From contig NZ_WTYL01000001.1 in NCBI RefSeq assembly GCF_009828115.1, forward strand, positions 186,001 to 250,000: 64,000 bases of DNA, given 5' to 3'. Source of the stretch: Allopontixanthobacter sediminis. Lineage in GTDB: Bacteria > Pseudomonadota > Alphaproteobacteria > Sphingomonadales > Sphingomonadaceae. Shown here one piece after another: positions 24,277 through 33,607 of the stretch (the stretch's first letter is position 1; every line of letters begins with the position of its first letter). The notes under the pieces are model-generated. The model was not told where the DNA came from, made no database searches, and saw only the letters and a program-made list of their open reading frames with translations. The position numbers and the translations under genes were made by a program.

Positions 24277-24929
24277 CCTCTCGAACAACCTCGGCAATGG
24301 GGGTCCGCCGCGCGGCCCTTGGCGCGCTCGCCTCGATCCTGTCTACCGCATTGGCAGCCCAGGACGTTCCTCCAGCGCCCGAACCCGCAAGCGGGGACGC
24401 CCCGGCTATTGACGAAGTTGTTGTTCCGGGCGGATCCGCCGCGGGCAGTAGCGGGCGGGTGGCGGTTAATATCGCCGCGGGCGACACCAACCAGCAATTG
24501 GGCAGCGCGGTCATCGCGATAGGCGATATCGCGGCTATAACGGAGACCGCGCACCAGCGAATGACTGCCGGTGCCCCCGACGATCACGCCACCAGCATTA
24601 CCGTTGAAGATGGCGCGTTCTCGGGCCTCAACGGTCTCACCAGTATCAACATTACCGCCGGTACGCAGAACCAGATGGCTAATTTGGCTGCGCTGGCGAT
24701 CGGAAACAGCGGTGCCATGTCCGACCAGCTCCTGGAGCAGTCGCGGGCGCCCATCGAACCGAATGGGGGCACCCCGGATGGATCCCTGCCAGCCAACGAC
24801 CAGATCGCCATCGGCGATACGGCGTTCGGCGATGGCAACGGCCTCATCCAGGTAAACCTGATCGGCGGCGAGGGTAATTCCTCCGCCAACACCTTCGCTC
24901 TGTCCATTGCGAGTGAGGGATCACCCTGA
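24273..24929 (+). CDS. FapB-like amyloid subunit
   Basis: A 218-residue secreted protein. After a signal peptide (cut near ALAAQ) come three imperfect repeats: VAVNIAAGDTNQQLGSAVIA, SINITAGTQNQMANLAALA and QVNLIGGEGNSSANTFALS, each with the N-x-A/T-A-G-x-x-N-x-Q/S core seen in Fap amyloid subunits. The spacers are polar. It is shorter than the next gene's product and comes before it, as fapB precedes fapC, so it may be the nucleator. The start overlaps the previous stop (ATGA). Confidence 0.65.
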   Translation: MTSRTTSAMGVRRAALGALASILSTALAAQDVPPAPEPASGDAPAIDEVVVPGGSAAGSSGRVAVNIAAGDTNQQLGSAVIAIGDIAAITETAHQRMTAGAPDDHATSITVEDGAFSGLNGLTSINITAGTQNQMANLAALAIGNSGAMSDQLLEQSRAPIEPNGGTPDGSLPANDQIAIGDTAFGDGNGLIQVNLIGGEGNSSANTFALSIASEGSP

Positions 24930-24957
24930 AGCAAACCACGACAAACTAAGGAGAAGT

Positions 24958-26001
24958 ATGATGAAACGCCTTCTAATGGCTTCGGCTGCCGGATTGGCAA
25001 TTCTCGCTGCACCAGCAGTCGCGCAGGACAACGGCGGCGACGGCGAAAGCTCGACCGAAGTCGATCTGCGTTACGCCAACAATATCGACACCAGCGTGAC
25101 CACCGACGTTACCTACACCAAGAATGTCGCGCTGGGAGGCGCAGTCAGTCTTGATGGCGATATCAGTGTCGACAGTTCGGCAGTCGCGGTGACCGACGCC
25201 AAGCAGTTGCAGCAAGGCACCGTAGTCAATTACCGTGAAGAAAACGAACTGAACGGTGAAAACGGCTACGTCGATCCGGTGTTCGGTATCGGCTGGAGCG
25301 AGTCTGGAAACGACCCCAATGATGACCTGATTGACGGTGTGCCCGAAGACCAGATCCGCGCCGGATTCTTCGCGCCGATCATCAACACCGTCGAAACCTT
25401 CGATGTCGATGGTTCGGGCAATATCGGGGTCAACCTCGCTGCCGGGTACTTCAATGACCAGATGAACGCTGCGTCGATTGCGGTATCCAGCAATTCCGAC
25501 GACGAAGCTGACGGCGGGTGGGCGGAAGCTTCCACCACGTCGCTGCAAGCGCTGATCGGAGTAGCCCAATTCGCAACCCCGGGTGAAATCCTCAACGAGG
25601 ACGATCCGGAACAGGGCGGCGGGTTCAATAATTTCCGTGACCGCAACACCGTGATGGGTGCGACCGTAACCGGGTCGGGCAACATCGGCGCCAATGCGGC
25701 TGCAGGCAGTTTGAACCAACAGGCGAACCTGATGACGCTGGCCGTGGCCAACGACGCTACGCTTGCTGAAGCCAATGCTGGACTGATCCAGGCCACGACA
25801 TCGTCGTTCGTGGAGCAGCAGGACAGCATCAACTCGGTCAGCGGTCTGACGATTGCCGGGGCATCCGGTAATATCGGTGTCAACATGGCAGCCGGCGTTG
25901 GTAACCAGCAGCTGAATTCGCTGACAATCGCTGCATCGCAAGGCGGTGCTCCCGCCGGAGGCGGCGGTGGCGGCGGCGGCGGCGGTGCCGACGGCAGCTA
26001 A
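24958..26001 (+). CDS. FapC-like major amyloid subunit
   Basis: A 347-residue secreted protein with signal peptide ending PAVAQ. Three repeats of about 24 residues lie near residues 154-177 (NIGVNLAAGYFNDQMNAASI), 241-264 (NIGANAAAGSLNQQANLMTL) and 307-326 (NIGVNMAAGVGNQQLNSLTI), separated by polar linkers of about 65 residues and ending in a run of glycines. This matches the three-repeat layout of FapC. The CxxC found near the end of Pseudomonas FapC is absent. AAGGAG is at 24948; ATG 24961 is an equally good start. A hairpin follows at 26018. Confidence 0.7.
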   Translation: MMKRLLMASAAGLAILAAPAVAQDNGGDGESSTEVDLRYANNIDTSVTTDVTYTKNVALGGAVSLDGDISVDSSAVAVTDAKQLQQGTVVNYREENELNGENGYVDPVFGIGWSESGNDPNDDLIDGVPEDQIRAGFFAPIINTVETFDVDGSGNIGVNLAAGYFNDQMNAASIAVSSNSDDEADGGWAEASTTSLQALIGVAQFATPGEILNEDDPEQGGGFNNFRDRNTVMGATVTGSGNIGANAAAGSLNQQANLMTLAVANDATLAEANAGLIQATTSSFVEQQDSINSVSGLTIAGASGNIGVNMAAGVGNQQLNSLTIAASQGGAPAGGGGGGGGGGADGS

Positions 26002-26017
26002 CAAGCCGTCCGTTCGG

Positions 26018-26051
26018 GGGAGGGCAGATGCACCCGTCGTTCTGCCCTCCC
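26018..26051 (+). terminator. Intra-operon hairpin after the major subunit gene
   Basis: Perfect 11-bp stem GGGAGGGCAGA/TCTGCCCTCCC with a 12-nt loop, followed by TTATCGG. The weak T tract suggests a partial terminator or an mRNA-stabilising 3' hairpin that would raise subunit over exporter levels. Confidence 0.65.
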
Positions 26052-26089
26052 TTATCGGTTCAGTGTTTTCCGCAAAGAGACATATTTTG

Positions 26090-26815
26090 ATGAGTCCCCC
26101 TTCTGCCTTTCAACTCAGTATTGCGGCCCCCGTGTCGGCGCTTCTGCTTGCCGGTTGCATGACTGCGCCGGCCCAGGATGCGCCGCTGTGGCTCGGCCAG
26201 ACCGCAGAGGGCGCACGGATAACGCCGGTTGCGCTGACCAGCTGGAAGGACCGCAAGTTCGTCGGCCTGGTGCGCCAGCGCACCGATTTTAGCTGCGGCG
26301 CCGCGGTAATGGCCACTATCTTCAACGAGGCCTTCGGACGCAGCACGACCGAGCAGCAGGTGCTGGTCAACATGCTCAAAATCGCCGACCCGGACATTGT
26401 CCGGGAAAAAGGGTTCTCGCTGCTCGATATGAAGAATTATGCGCTTTCGATCGGCATGGAAGCGGAGGGTTACCGGCTCGAATACGACAAGCTGATCGAG
26501 CTTGAACTGCCTTCGATCGCCTTGCTGGACATCAAGGGCTACAAACATTTCGTGGTCATTCGCAAGACCTGGCCGGACCGTATCGCGATCGGTGATCCGG
26601 CGCTGGGCAACCGCACGATGAGCCGGCCCGAATTCGAAAAATCGTGGAACAATGTTGCTTTCGTCATCGCCGGTGAGGGCTACGACCCTGGCAATGCGTT
26701 GATCAACCCACCGTCGCCCCTTTCCGCGCGGCGCCTGCTTGCGCTCCATGCCGCGCTGCCGGCGGCGGAAACGGCCGAATTCGGCAATCAGGCGGCTTTC
26801 AGCTTCTCGTTTTGA
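26090..26815 (+). CDS. FapD-like C39 peptidase lipoprotein
   Basis: A 241-residue lipoprotein (lipobox LLAGC, Cys23) with a papain-fold C39 peptidase domain. The triad is visible: Cys69 in TDFSCGAAV, His153 in GYKHFVV and Asp169 in IGDPALGN. C39-like FapD in Pseudomonas is required for Fap assembly. The C39 domain here stands alone, without the ABC exporter that it is fused to in bacteriocin systems. ATG 26090 has AAAGAGA upstream; the longer frame from 25946 overlaps the subunit gene. Confidence 0.82.
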   Translation: MSPPSAFQLSIAAPVSALLLAGCMTAPAQDAPLWLGQTAEGARITPVALTSWKDRKFVGLVRQRTDFSCGAAVMATIFNEAFGRSTTEQQVLVNMLKIADPDIVREKGFSLLDMKNYALSIGMEAEGYRLEYDKLIELELPSIALLDIKGYKHFVVIRKTWPDRIAIGDPALGNRTMSRPEFEKSWNNVAFVIAGEGYDPGNALINPPSPLSARRLLALHAALPAAETAEFGNQAAFSFSF

Positions 26816-26827
26816 TGGAGAGTTAAA

Positions 26828-27670
26828 ATGCGCAATTCCAACTCATCACGTTCCCTCACGGCGCTGGGCCTGGTCGGCGCAGCGTGCCTGGTGGCAGCGA
26901 GCCCCGCAAACGCGGACGACGCGGCCCCGGATCTTTTACCGCCGACGATTTATCTCGGCAGCGCGCTACCGGATGCCGAGCTGGCAGATATGCGCGGCAA
27001 GTTCGTGCGCCAGGAGGGCGTATCCTTTTTTGGCATTACCTTGCTTACCAGCTGGCAGGACGCACAAGGGATAACCACCAACGCACGGCTGGTGTTCAGT
27101 GTCGATTTCCTCAACCTCGGCGAAGATGGCAAGCCGGCTCCGGCATTGATGATCGGGTGGGAGCGTGAAGGTGATCCATCCATGGACGTCACGGACAGCC
27201 ATACGGGCTACGTCCCCTACCTCGCGCCCGCCAACGTGCTTACCATCGGCGGTCTCGGCAGCCATGAAGGTGCTGCGCAGGCCAACGTCATTACCGGGTC
27301 GGGCAATCTTGCACGCAACACCATGCAGATCGCGGTCGTCCCGGCATCGGCGATGCCGGCTATGTCGGTGGCTGGATTGCAGTCGGCAGACGGTACGTCA
27401 GGGTTCGGTTTTGGGGATGGGGACCAGTTGCAGTTCCTGCTGGAAAACAACCAGATCGGCATTGTCATGACCGGCGGTCAGGGTCTCGACAGTTCGATGC
27501 AGGCGCTCGGCGGCGATATCGGCCAGATGCTCCAGCAGACAATGCTCAACACAGACGGCAATTCGGTTCTTAATTCCGCTTCCATCGTCCTGGCGGCAGA
27601 CAATTTCGGCCAGCAGGCCGCGGTCCAGGTCGAAAGCGCGATGAGCGCCATGAAAGGCCATGGATTCTGA
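26828..27670 (+). CDS. FapE-like secreted protein
   Basis: A 280-residue exported protein with a signal peptide ending ANADD. After it comes LPDAELADMRGKFV (about residues 48-61), a motif type found in Fap accessory/FapE proteins and in some secreted subunits, then a beta-rich body and a repeat-like region NVITGSGNLARNTMQIAVVP that echoes the subunit core. It could be a minor fibre component or a cap. It sits 12 bp after the C39 gene in the operon. The family call is moderate. Confidence 0.55.
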   Translation: MRNSNSSRSLTALGLVGAACLVAASPANADDAAPDLLPPTIYLGSALPDAELADMRGKFVRQEGVSFFGITLLTSWQDAQGITTNARLVFSVDFLNLGEDGKPAPALMIGWEREGDPSMDVTDSHTGYVPYLAPANVLTIGGLGSHEGAAQANVITGSGNLARNTMQIAVVPASAMPAMSVAGLQSADGTSGFGFGDGDQLQFLLENNQIGIVMTGGQGLDSSMQALGGDIGQMLQQTMLNTDGNSVLNSASIVLAADNFGQQAAVQVESAMSAMKGHGF

Positions 27671-27700
27671 GCTCGTCAGGCAATCCCCGGGGAGGATGAA

Positions 27701-28297
27701 ATGAACAGACTGCTACTGGCCATATCGGCCGCCCTGCTGCTGCCTTCGGTGTCGCATGCCCAGCATAACCAGACCCCCGACAACGCGTTCGCGGTGGAAG
27801 GGGCAGGGCGGCTTGATTGCGCATCGTTTAACACGGCTCGCCAGGACAAATCATCGGCAGAATACCAGCGGATGATTGGCTTTGTGGAGGGGTACCTAAG
27901 CGCTGCCAACCGGTATGAACCCAACACGTTCGACCTGACGCCGTGGCACAATGCAGCGGCCTTCGACATCATCCTCAATTCGCATTGCGCGGAACATGGC
28001 CAAGATACGCTTATCAGCGTGGTCCAGCGCATGGTCACCGGACTGAGGCCGGTCCGGATCGCATCCTTTTCGCCGTTGGTGGAAGTCGGCGACGAGACCC
28101 ACAAGACCTACGTCTATGAAACCATCCTTGGCCGTGCGCAGGCCGCGCTCAAGACACGCGGACTTTATTCCGGCGAGGAGACTGGAAAATTCAGTCCGGA
28201 AATGCGGGAGGCGCTGAAGGCGTTCCAGCGTCAGGCGTCGCTCGATGCGACTGGCGTCCCCGACCCTGCAACACTGTGGTTCCTCCTGAACCCCTGA
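27701..28297 (+). CDS. Exported protein with C-terminal peptidoglycan-binding domain
   Basis: A 198-residue protein with signal peptide (ending SHAQ), an N-terminal helical domain with two cysteines (LDCASFNTARQD and NSHCAEHGQD) of HdeA-like aspect, and a C-terminal PG_binding_1 domain (VYETILGRAQAALKTRGLYS, EALKAFQRQASLDATGVPD). It should anchor to or sense murein in the periplasm. Classical fap operons have no such gene, so this is an added part that may hold the exporter complex to the wall. Confidence 0.7.
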   Translation: MNRLLLAISAALLLPSVSHAQHNQTPDNAFAVEGAGRLDCASFNTARQDKSSAEYQRMIGFVEGYLSAANRYEPNTFDLTPWHNAAAFDIILNSHCAEHGQDTLISVVQRMVTGLRPVRIASFSPLVEVGDETHKTYVYETILGRAQAALKTRGLYSGEETGKFSPEMREALKAFQRQASLDATGVPDPATLWFLLNP

Positions 28298-28353
28298 ACT
28301 TCGGATGCGCCGGCCATGACGATGGCAGGGGCAAATGCATAGGAGCATTTCAA

Positions 28354-29754
28354 ATGCGCAAACATCATTCTTCACATGGTTCGATCCTCGCGATCGCTGC
28401 GGCTGGGCTTGCCGCGGGCATCCCCGCTCACGCCGCGGCGCAGGCGGGCGAGGCGCGGGAAATCGCCGCGGAGGACCCGGCGGCAGCCGCCGAGATCGCG
28501 TCACTTCGCAGTCAGGTCAGTGATCTCGAGGCACGCGAGGCCGAGGCCCGCAGGCGGGTCGAAGCCCTTGAAGCGCGGCTGTCACGTCTGGAACAGATCG
28601 ACGCCGAACCGATATCGATGGACGACGCGGCAAGTATCCGCGGCCGCTTCGTGGCGGAACAGAGCCATGCCCGCCCCGCCGATCCGGCGTTCCGCCGCTA
28701 CCCGACACCGCAGTTCGGCGGTGTTAGCGAATTCGTGGCGGTGCAGCCCGAAGAGCAGCCCGGTGGCGACACCATTTCCGCAGCCGACCGCAAGACGCCC
28801 GCACCGACCGCGGCACAGGAAGACGTCACCGAGCAACAGCAAGGCGCGTTCGGCCGTAATTTCGGCGTCGAGATGGGTCTGACCTACACGCACTTCAGCA
28901 ACGCGCGGATCAATCTGGACGGGTTCCTGGCCCTCGATGCGATTTTCCTCGGGACGATCAGCATCGACCAGATCAACGCCGACATATTCACGCTCGAACC
29001 TTCGGTCGATATCGGCCTGAGTGACCGCCTGTTCGTGGACGCGAGCCTGCCGCTCCTTTCGCGGACGTCGAATTTCCAGTCGGGCGGGGCTGGCGGGTCG
29101 GCCGCCGGGCTGGTCGAACGCACCGTCCACGGAACGGGCATCGGGGACGCAAGTCTCGGCCTCAGCTACCGGCTTTTCCCCGAAACCGTATCCCTGCCCG
29201 ATGTGGTGCTGAACGGACGGGTCAAGTTCCCGACTGGTCGCCACCCCTTCGGGATCGAATTCGTCGAAGTGGAAGGCACCGAGGGCAACCTGCAGATCCC
29301 CGAGAGGCTATCGTTCGGCACCGGCGTCTATGGCGCGTCCCTCGGTTTTTCGATGTTGAAGACGCTCGATCCGATGATCGTGTTCGGCAGCGCGACCTAC
29401 TTCCACAATTTCGAACGCAGTTTCGATGATATCGACGAAATTCCTGACGATCAGCCGGGCAAGGTCAAACTTGGCGATGCTTTCCAGTTCGGCGGCGGAC
29501 TGGCGTTCGCGCTGAACGATAAATCGAGTATTTCGATGTCGTACACACAGCGGATCGTCGAGCGCACGACCCTGACGCCGGGCGACCGGGACGAACGCAT
29601 TGTCGTGGGCAGTCAGGCCAACGTCGCCCTGGTCAATCTCGGCGCCACGTTCTCGCTCGCCGAAAACATGGCGCTGGTAACCAATGTCGGGATGGGCCTG
29701 ACCAACGACAGCCCTGACATGGCGGTCAGCGTGCGAATTCCCTACCGGTTCTGA
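28354..29754 (+). CDS. FapF-like coiled-coil outer-membrane exporter
   Basis: A 466-residue outer-membrane protein. A signal peptide (ending AHAAAQ) is followed by a strong heptad coiled coil at about residues 45-88 (SLRSQVSDLEAREAEARRRV), a linker, and from about residue 170 a beta barrel that ends in RIPYRF with the C-terminal Phe typical of BAM substrates. A trimerising coiled coil before the barrel is the FapF design, which exports amyloid subunits. ATG 28354 has AGGAG eight bases upstream. It is the last gene of the operon. Confidence 0.68.
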   Translation: MRKHHSSHGSILAIAAAGLAAGIPAHAAAQAGEAREIAAEDPAAAAEIASLRSQVSDLEAREAEARRRVEALEARLSRLEQIDAEPISMDDAASIRGRFVAEQSHARPADPAFRRYPTPQFGGVSEFVAVQPEEQPGGDTISAADRKTPAPTAAQEDVTEQQQGAFGRNFGVEMGLTYTHFSNARINLDGFLALDAIFLGTISIDQINADIFTLEPSVDIGLSDRLFVDASLPLLSRTSNFQSGGAGGSAAGLVERTVHGTGIGDASLGLSYRLFPETVSLPDVVLNGRVKFPTGRHPFGIEFVEVEGTEGNLQIPERLSFGTGVYGASLGFSMLKTLDPMIVFGSATYFHNFERSFDDIDEIPDDQPGKVKLGDAFQFGGGLAFALNDKSSISMSYTQRIVERTTLTPGDRDERIVVGSQANVALVNLGATFSLAENMALVTNVGMGLTNDSPDMAVSVRIPYRF

Positions 29755-29844
29755 CGAGGCGGTAACGCGTGCGGGACTGGCTGTCATTGTGCTTGCATCT
29801 GGCTAGTATAGGAAGGGCAAACTTTCCCCTTCCGGAGTCGTTAC

Positions 29845-31170
29845 TTGGACCAGCTTACCGCCACCGATCGCCGCCGTTTCCTGACCGCTACCGGCACCGC
29901 CTTTGCTGCATTGCTGGCGAGCGGATGCACCGCCCGAACCGGTTCCCTCGCCAGCGTTCCCGCAACCGCGGGTTACGGTCCGCTGGTTCCCGACCCTGCC
30001 GGCTTTCTTGATTTGCCGCAGGGCTTTTCCTACCGTGTAATCTCCAAGCTGGGCGACGCGATGTCCGACGGGCTGACCGTGCCGGACCGCGCCGACGGCA
30101 TGGGCTGCTTCGATCTTGGAAATGGCAAGCTGGCATTGGTCCGCAACCACGAATTGATGCCGACCAACGATGCGGGCGGAGACATTCCATTCGGCTACGA
30201 TACGCTGGACGGCAAGGTCATGGCGGGCGGCACCACCACACTGGTGCTCGACGCCGCGACCCTGAAGATCGAGCAAGAATACCGCTCGCTTGCCGGAACA
30301 ATTCGCAACTGCGCAGGCGGGATCACCCCGTGGGGCAGCTGGCTCACCTGCGAAGAAGCCGTCGTCCCGGCTTCCGACCGGAACGAGAAGAGCCATGGCT
30401 GGGTGTTCGAAGTGCCGGCCAACGCCGGCAAGCTGGTCAACCCTGAACCGTTGAAGGCGATGGGCCGATTCAACCACGAAGCCGCCGCGGTCGATCCGGC
30501 TACCGGCTATGTCTACGAGACCGAAGATCGCGGAGACAGCCTGCTGTACCGCTTTGTTCCGAAAGTGCCTGGCAAACTTGCGGAAGGCGGCAAGCTGCAA
30601 GCACTGGCGCTAATGGACGGCACGACGGACAGCCGCAATTGGGACGCGGCCTCCATGAAGGTCGGCGATATGCATCCGGTGCGCTGGATCGACCTCGACG
30701 ATGTCGAAGCGCCGGAGGATGATCTTCGCCAGCGCGGTGCCGCCAAGGGCGCGGTACTGTTTGCCCGGGGCGAAGGCATCCACATGGGCGACGGCGAGCT
30801 GTATTTCTGCTGCACGAATGGCGGCGCGGCAAAGCTCGGGCAAGTGTTTCGCCTGCGGCCGGGCCGCAATGGCGGACCAGATGCGCTGGACTTGTTCTTC
30901 GAATCCACCTCGCCCGACCAATTCAACTACGGTGACAATCTGACCGTCGCCCAGAGCGGGCACCTGATTGTATGCGAAGATCAATACACCGACACGGTTG
31001 CCAATCATCTGCGCGGGATCACGCCGCAAGGGGATGCATACCCCTTGGCGCTGCTTCGCGAGCAGACGGAACCTGCGGGTGCGTGTTTCTCGCCCGACGG
31101 AAAGGTGTTGTTCGTCAATTCCTACAGCCCGACGGCGACACTGGCCATTACCGGTCCCTGGATTACTTGA
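29845..31170 (+). CDS. PhoX-like (DUF839) Tat-exported phosphatase family protein
   Basis: A 441-residue protein of the PhoX/DUF839 beta-propeller family. The N-terminus has a twin-arginine signal (DRRRFLTATGTAFA). Family landmarks are DGMGCFDLGNGKLALVRNHE, ITPWGSWLTCEE, GRFNHEAAAVDP, EDRGDSLLYRF and GEGIHMGDGELYF. PhoX enzymes are calcium/iron-dependent alkaline phosphatases; substrate here is not known. The start is a TTG at 29845 with GGAG seven bases upstream, because no ATG fits before the RR motif. It is convergent with katE. Confidence 0.85.
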   Translation: MDQLTATDRRRFLTATGTAFAALLASGCTARTGSLASVPATAGYGPLVPDPAGFLDLPQGFSYRVISKLGDAMSDGLTVPDRADGMGCFDLGNGKLALVRNHELMPTNDAGGDIPFGYDTLDGKVMAGGTTTLVLDAATLKIEQEYRSLAGTIRNCAGGITPWGSWLTCEEAVVPASDRNEKSHGWVFEVPANAGKLVNPEPLKAMGRFNHEAAAVDPATGYVYETEDRGDSLLYRFVPKVPGKLAEGGKLQALALMDGTTDSRNWDAASMKVGDMHPVRWIDLDDVEAPEDDLRQRGAAKGAVLFARGEGIHMGDGELYFCCTNGGAAKLGQVFRLRPGRNGGPDALDLFFESTSPDQFNYGDNLTVAQSGHLIVCEDQYTDTVANHLRGITPQGDAYPLALLREQTEPAGACFSPDGKVLFVNSYSPTATLAITGPWIT

Positions 31171-31177
31171 CAGGAGC

Positions 31178-31212
31178 AGCGGGGATCGCCCTGCTTGCCG
31201 GCAATCCCCGCT
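31178..31212. terminator. Bidirectional terminator between the PhoX-like gene and katE
   Basis: 9-bp inverted repeat AGCGGGGAT/ATCCCCGCT around a 17-nt loop in the 49-bp gap between convergent genes. The T tract is poor, so efficiency is uncertain. Confidence 0.5.
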
Positions 31213-31219
31213 CTACCGC

Positions 31220-33313
31220 TCAGTCCTGTTTAACGCTCTCGCGGTCCCAGAAACGCAGCTTGCCGCATTGCGCGAGGAATTCGCTCGCTGCGTCCGTGCC
31301 GGAGGAAAGGTTGAAAAACCCGCCATCCATCCGGTTCCAGACACCGGCATTTTCGAACAACGGCTGGACCGCAGGGACGTAGGCCACGAACTTCGCGTGG
31401 GCGAACGCATCGTTGACGAAGTCGATGCTCGGCTTGTCGGTGCTGTAACGAATTGCCGATTCTTCGCTCATGACCACGGCGACCGCATCGAAGACCACCG
31501 ACGGGCCGCCGTCGATCTTCTCGTCCGCCTGCAATTTATTTCCATCCGACAGCATTGCCCCGGCGATGTGGGGCGCAACGATCTTCGCCATCGCGCCGGC
31601 TTCCTTTGCGGCCTTCTGCAGCGCCTTGACCACCCCGGCATCGGCCCCATCGGCAACATAAATGCCCAACTTGCGGCCCTTGAAGTTGTCCGGACCGTTC
31701 CTGAGGATCGACAAGGCGGGGCTTTCCGGCAGGTCCGTGATCGGGTCACGCGCCGCAGGAACCTTGTCCGGCATTTCGGTCAGGCCGATCCCGTCGGCTA
31801 CTTCCTGTGCCACACCATCGTCGATATGCCTCAGATGTCCGACCATGCGCTTGCGAATATCCATCCGTTCGACCTTTGAAAGTTCGAAGGTCAGCGCGTT
31901 TGCCATGTGGGTCTGTTCGACCGGGGTCTGCGACACGTAAAACTGCCGGGCCTGGCTGTAATGATCGGCGAACGTCTCGCTTCGTACACGGACTTTGGGG
32001 CCGGAGATTTCCGCCGGGTACGACTGGAAGCCGCGGTCGGGTGACGCACGCGGACCGCGGTCCTCTTCTGCGCCGTCGCCCATGCCCCAACTGTTCGGTT
32101 CGTAATTCGCCCGCCCCTTGGGGTTGTGCATCGCCATGTGCCCGTCCTGCTGGAAATGGCGCACCGGGCATTTCGGGGCATTGATCGGGATATGCGTGAA
32201 GTTGGGGCCGCCGAGGCGCTTCAGCTGCGTGTCGAGGTAGCTGAAGTTCCGGCCTTGCAGCAACGGGTCGTCCGAATGGTCAATGCCCGGCACGATGTTC
32301 TGGGTGCAGAACGCAACCTGTTCGGTTTCAGCGAAGAAATTGTCGACATTGGCGTCGAGCGTGAGGGTGCCAATGATTTCAACCGGGACCTGTTCTTCGG
32401 GAATGATCTTGGTCGCATCGAGCACGTCGAACTCAAAGCTGTCGGCGAAATCCTCGTCGAACACCTGGATGCCCAGGTCCCATTGCGGATAGTCGCCCGC
32501 GTCGATTGCATCCCACATGTCGCGGCGGTGGAAATCGGGGTCGGCTCCGTTGATCTTGAGTGCCTCGTTCCAGATTACCGATTGCAGACCCTGCCGCGGT
32601 TTCCAGTGGAACTTCACGAAATGCGATTTCCCCGCCTGGTTGACCAGACGAAACGTGTGCACGCCGAATCCTTCCATGAACCGGAAGCTGCGCGGGATTG
32701 TCCGATCGGACATAATCCACATGATCATGTGCATCGACTCCGGGCTTAGCGAAACGAAGTCCCAGAAATTATCGTGCGCGGTCTGCGCTTGCGGAAAACC
32801 GCGATCGGGTGCCGGCTTGGCAGCATGGATCAAATCCGGAAACTTGATCGCGTCCTGGATGAAGAACACGGGGATATTGTTTCCGACAAGGTCCCAGTTT
32901 CCTTCCGGTGTGTAAAACTTAGTAGCAAATCCGCGAACATCGCGCGCGAGATCGGGCGAGCCCTTGTTTCCGGCAACGGTCGAAAATCGTGTAAAAGTCG
33001 GCGTCTTTGTCCCGACATCGTTGAAGATCGCCGCGCGCGAATATTGGGGAATTGCTTTCTTCAGTTCGAAGTGGCCGTGCACTCCGTAACCCCGTGCGTG
33101 GACAACGCGTTCGGGAATGCGTTCATGATCGAAGTGAAAAATCTTCTCCCGCGCGACGTGGTCTTCGAGCAGCTGCGGCCCGCGCGGCCCGGCCGATAAC
33201 CAGTTCTGGTCATCCGCAACGGGATGGCCCTGCGCTGTCGTCATGACGTCATCTTTGCCTTCGGGCAGCTGATGGTTTGCGCCGCCGTCCGACAGATTGA
33301 ATTCCTTGGCCAT
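31220..33313 (-). CDS. katE: Large-subunit catalase HPII
   Basis: A 697-residue clade-2 catalase that splits hydrogen peroxide. Catalytic His is in [14 protein letters not shown], Asn in [10 protein letters not shown] and the haem-ligand Tyr in [16 protein letters not shown]. The large form is shown by the C-terminal flavodoxin/GATase-like domain ([29 protein letters not shown]). ATG 33313 is preferred since GGAGCAGG precedes it; ATG 33325 adds four residues. A near-consensus EcfG site (GAAAC-N16-CGTT, one mismatch, 33348-33372 on the minus strand) lies upstream, so stress control is likely. Confidence 0.93.
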   Translation of the reverse strand: MAKEFNLSDGGANHQLPEGKDDVMTTAQGHPVADDQNWLSAGPRGPQLLEDHVAREKIFHFDHERIPERVVHARGYGVHGHFELKKAIPQYSRAAIFNDVGTKTPTFTRFSTVAGNKGSPDLARDVRGFATKFYTPEGNWDLVGNNIPVFFIQDAIKFPDLIHAAKPAPDRGFPQAQTAHDNFWDFVSLSPESMHMIMWIMSDRTIPRSFRFMEGFGVHTFRLVNQAGKSHFVKFHWKPRQGLQSVIWNEALKINGADPDFHRRDMWDAIDAGDYPQWDLGIQVFDEDFADSFEFDVLDATKIIPEEQVPVEIIGTLTLDANVDNFFAETEQVAFCTQNIVPGIDHSDDPLLQGRNFSYLDTQLKRLGGPNFTHIPINAPKCPVRHFQQDGHMAMHNPKGRANYEPNSWGMGDGAEEDRGPRASPDRGFQSYPAEISGPKVRVRSETFADHYSQARQFYVSQTPVEQTHMANALTFELSKVERMDIRKRMVGHLRHIDDGVAQEVADGIGLTEMPDKVPAARDPITDLPESPALSILRNGPDNFKGRKLGIYVADGADAGVVKALQKAAKEAGAMAKIVAPHIAGAMLSDGNKLQADEKIDGGPSVVFDAVAVVMSEESAIRYSTDKPSIDFVNDAFAHAKFVAYVPAVQPLFENAGVWNRMDGGFFNLSSGTDAASEFLAQCGKLRFWDRESVKQD

Positions 33314-33461
33314 AGCCTGCTCCATATGTTTGGGGTCCAGTCTTCCTAACGGGGATCAGCCGTTTGGGTTTCAGGCCGCGCCCAGCTTTTGCGCAGTGAC
33401 ATCCGCCGCGTCGCCGTGACGAAGACGGATGGGCTAACAATTATCAAGCTGTTGTATTCAT

Positions 33462-33487
33462 GGAACTACCCGATTGGGTGCACGTTT
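33462..33487 (+). promoter_or_regulatory. Predicted EcfG (general stress response) promoter
   Basis: GGAAC at 33462-33466, 16-bp spacer, CGTTT at 33483-33487: an exact match to the alphaproteobacterial sigma-EcfG consensus GGAAC-N16/17-CGTT. It lies 121 bp before the SDR start and points towards it. Confidence 0.7.
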
Positions 33488-33607
33488 CTTCAGCAATCGC
33501 CCTGCCGGCCTAGCGCTTGTCTGCACCTGCCCGGGCCCGGCCAGAAATCGGCTGCCATTAAGATACCAGGCGGCCAGCAAACGGTGCTGAAAATATTGGA
33601 GATCATC

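Noticed and set aside
24973-26004. 343-codon frame antisense to the major amyloid subunit
   Set aside because: A shadow of the repetitive GC-rich subunit gene; it has no signal, ribosome site or family motif.
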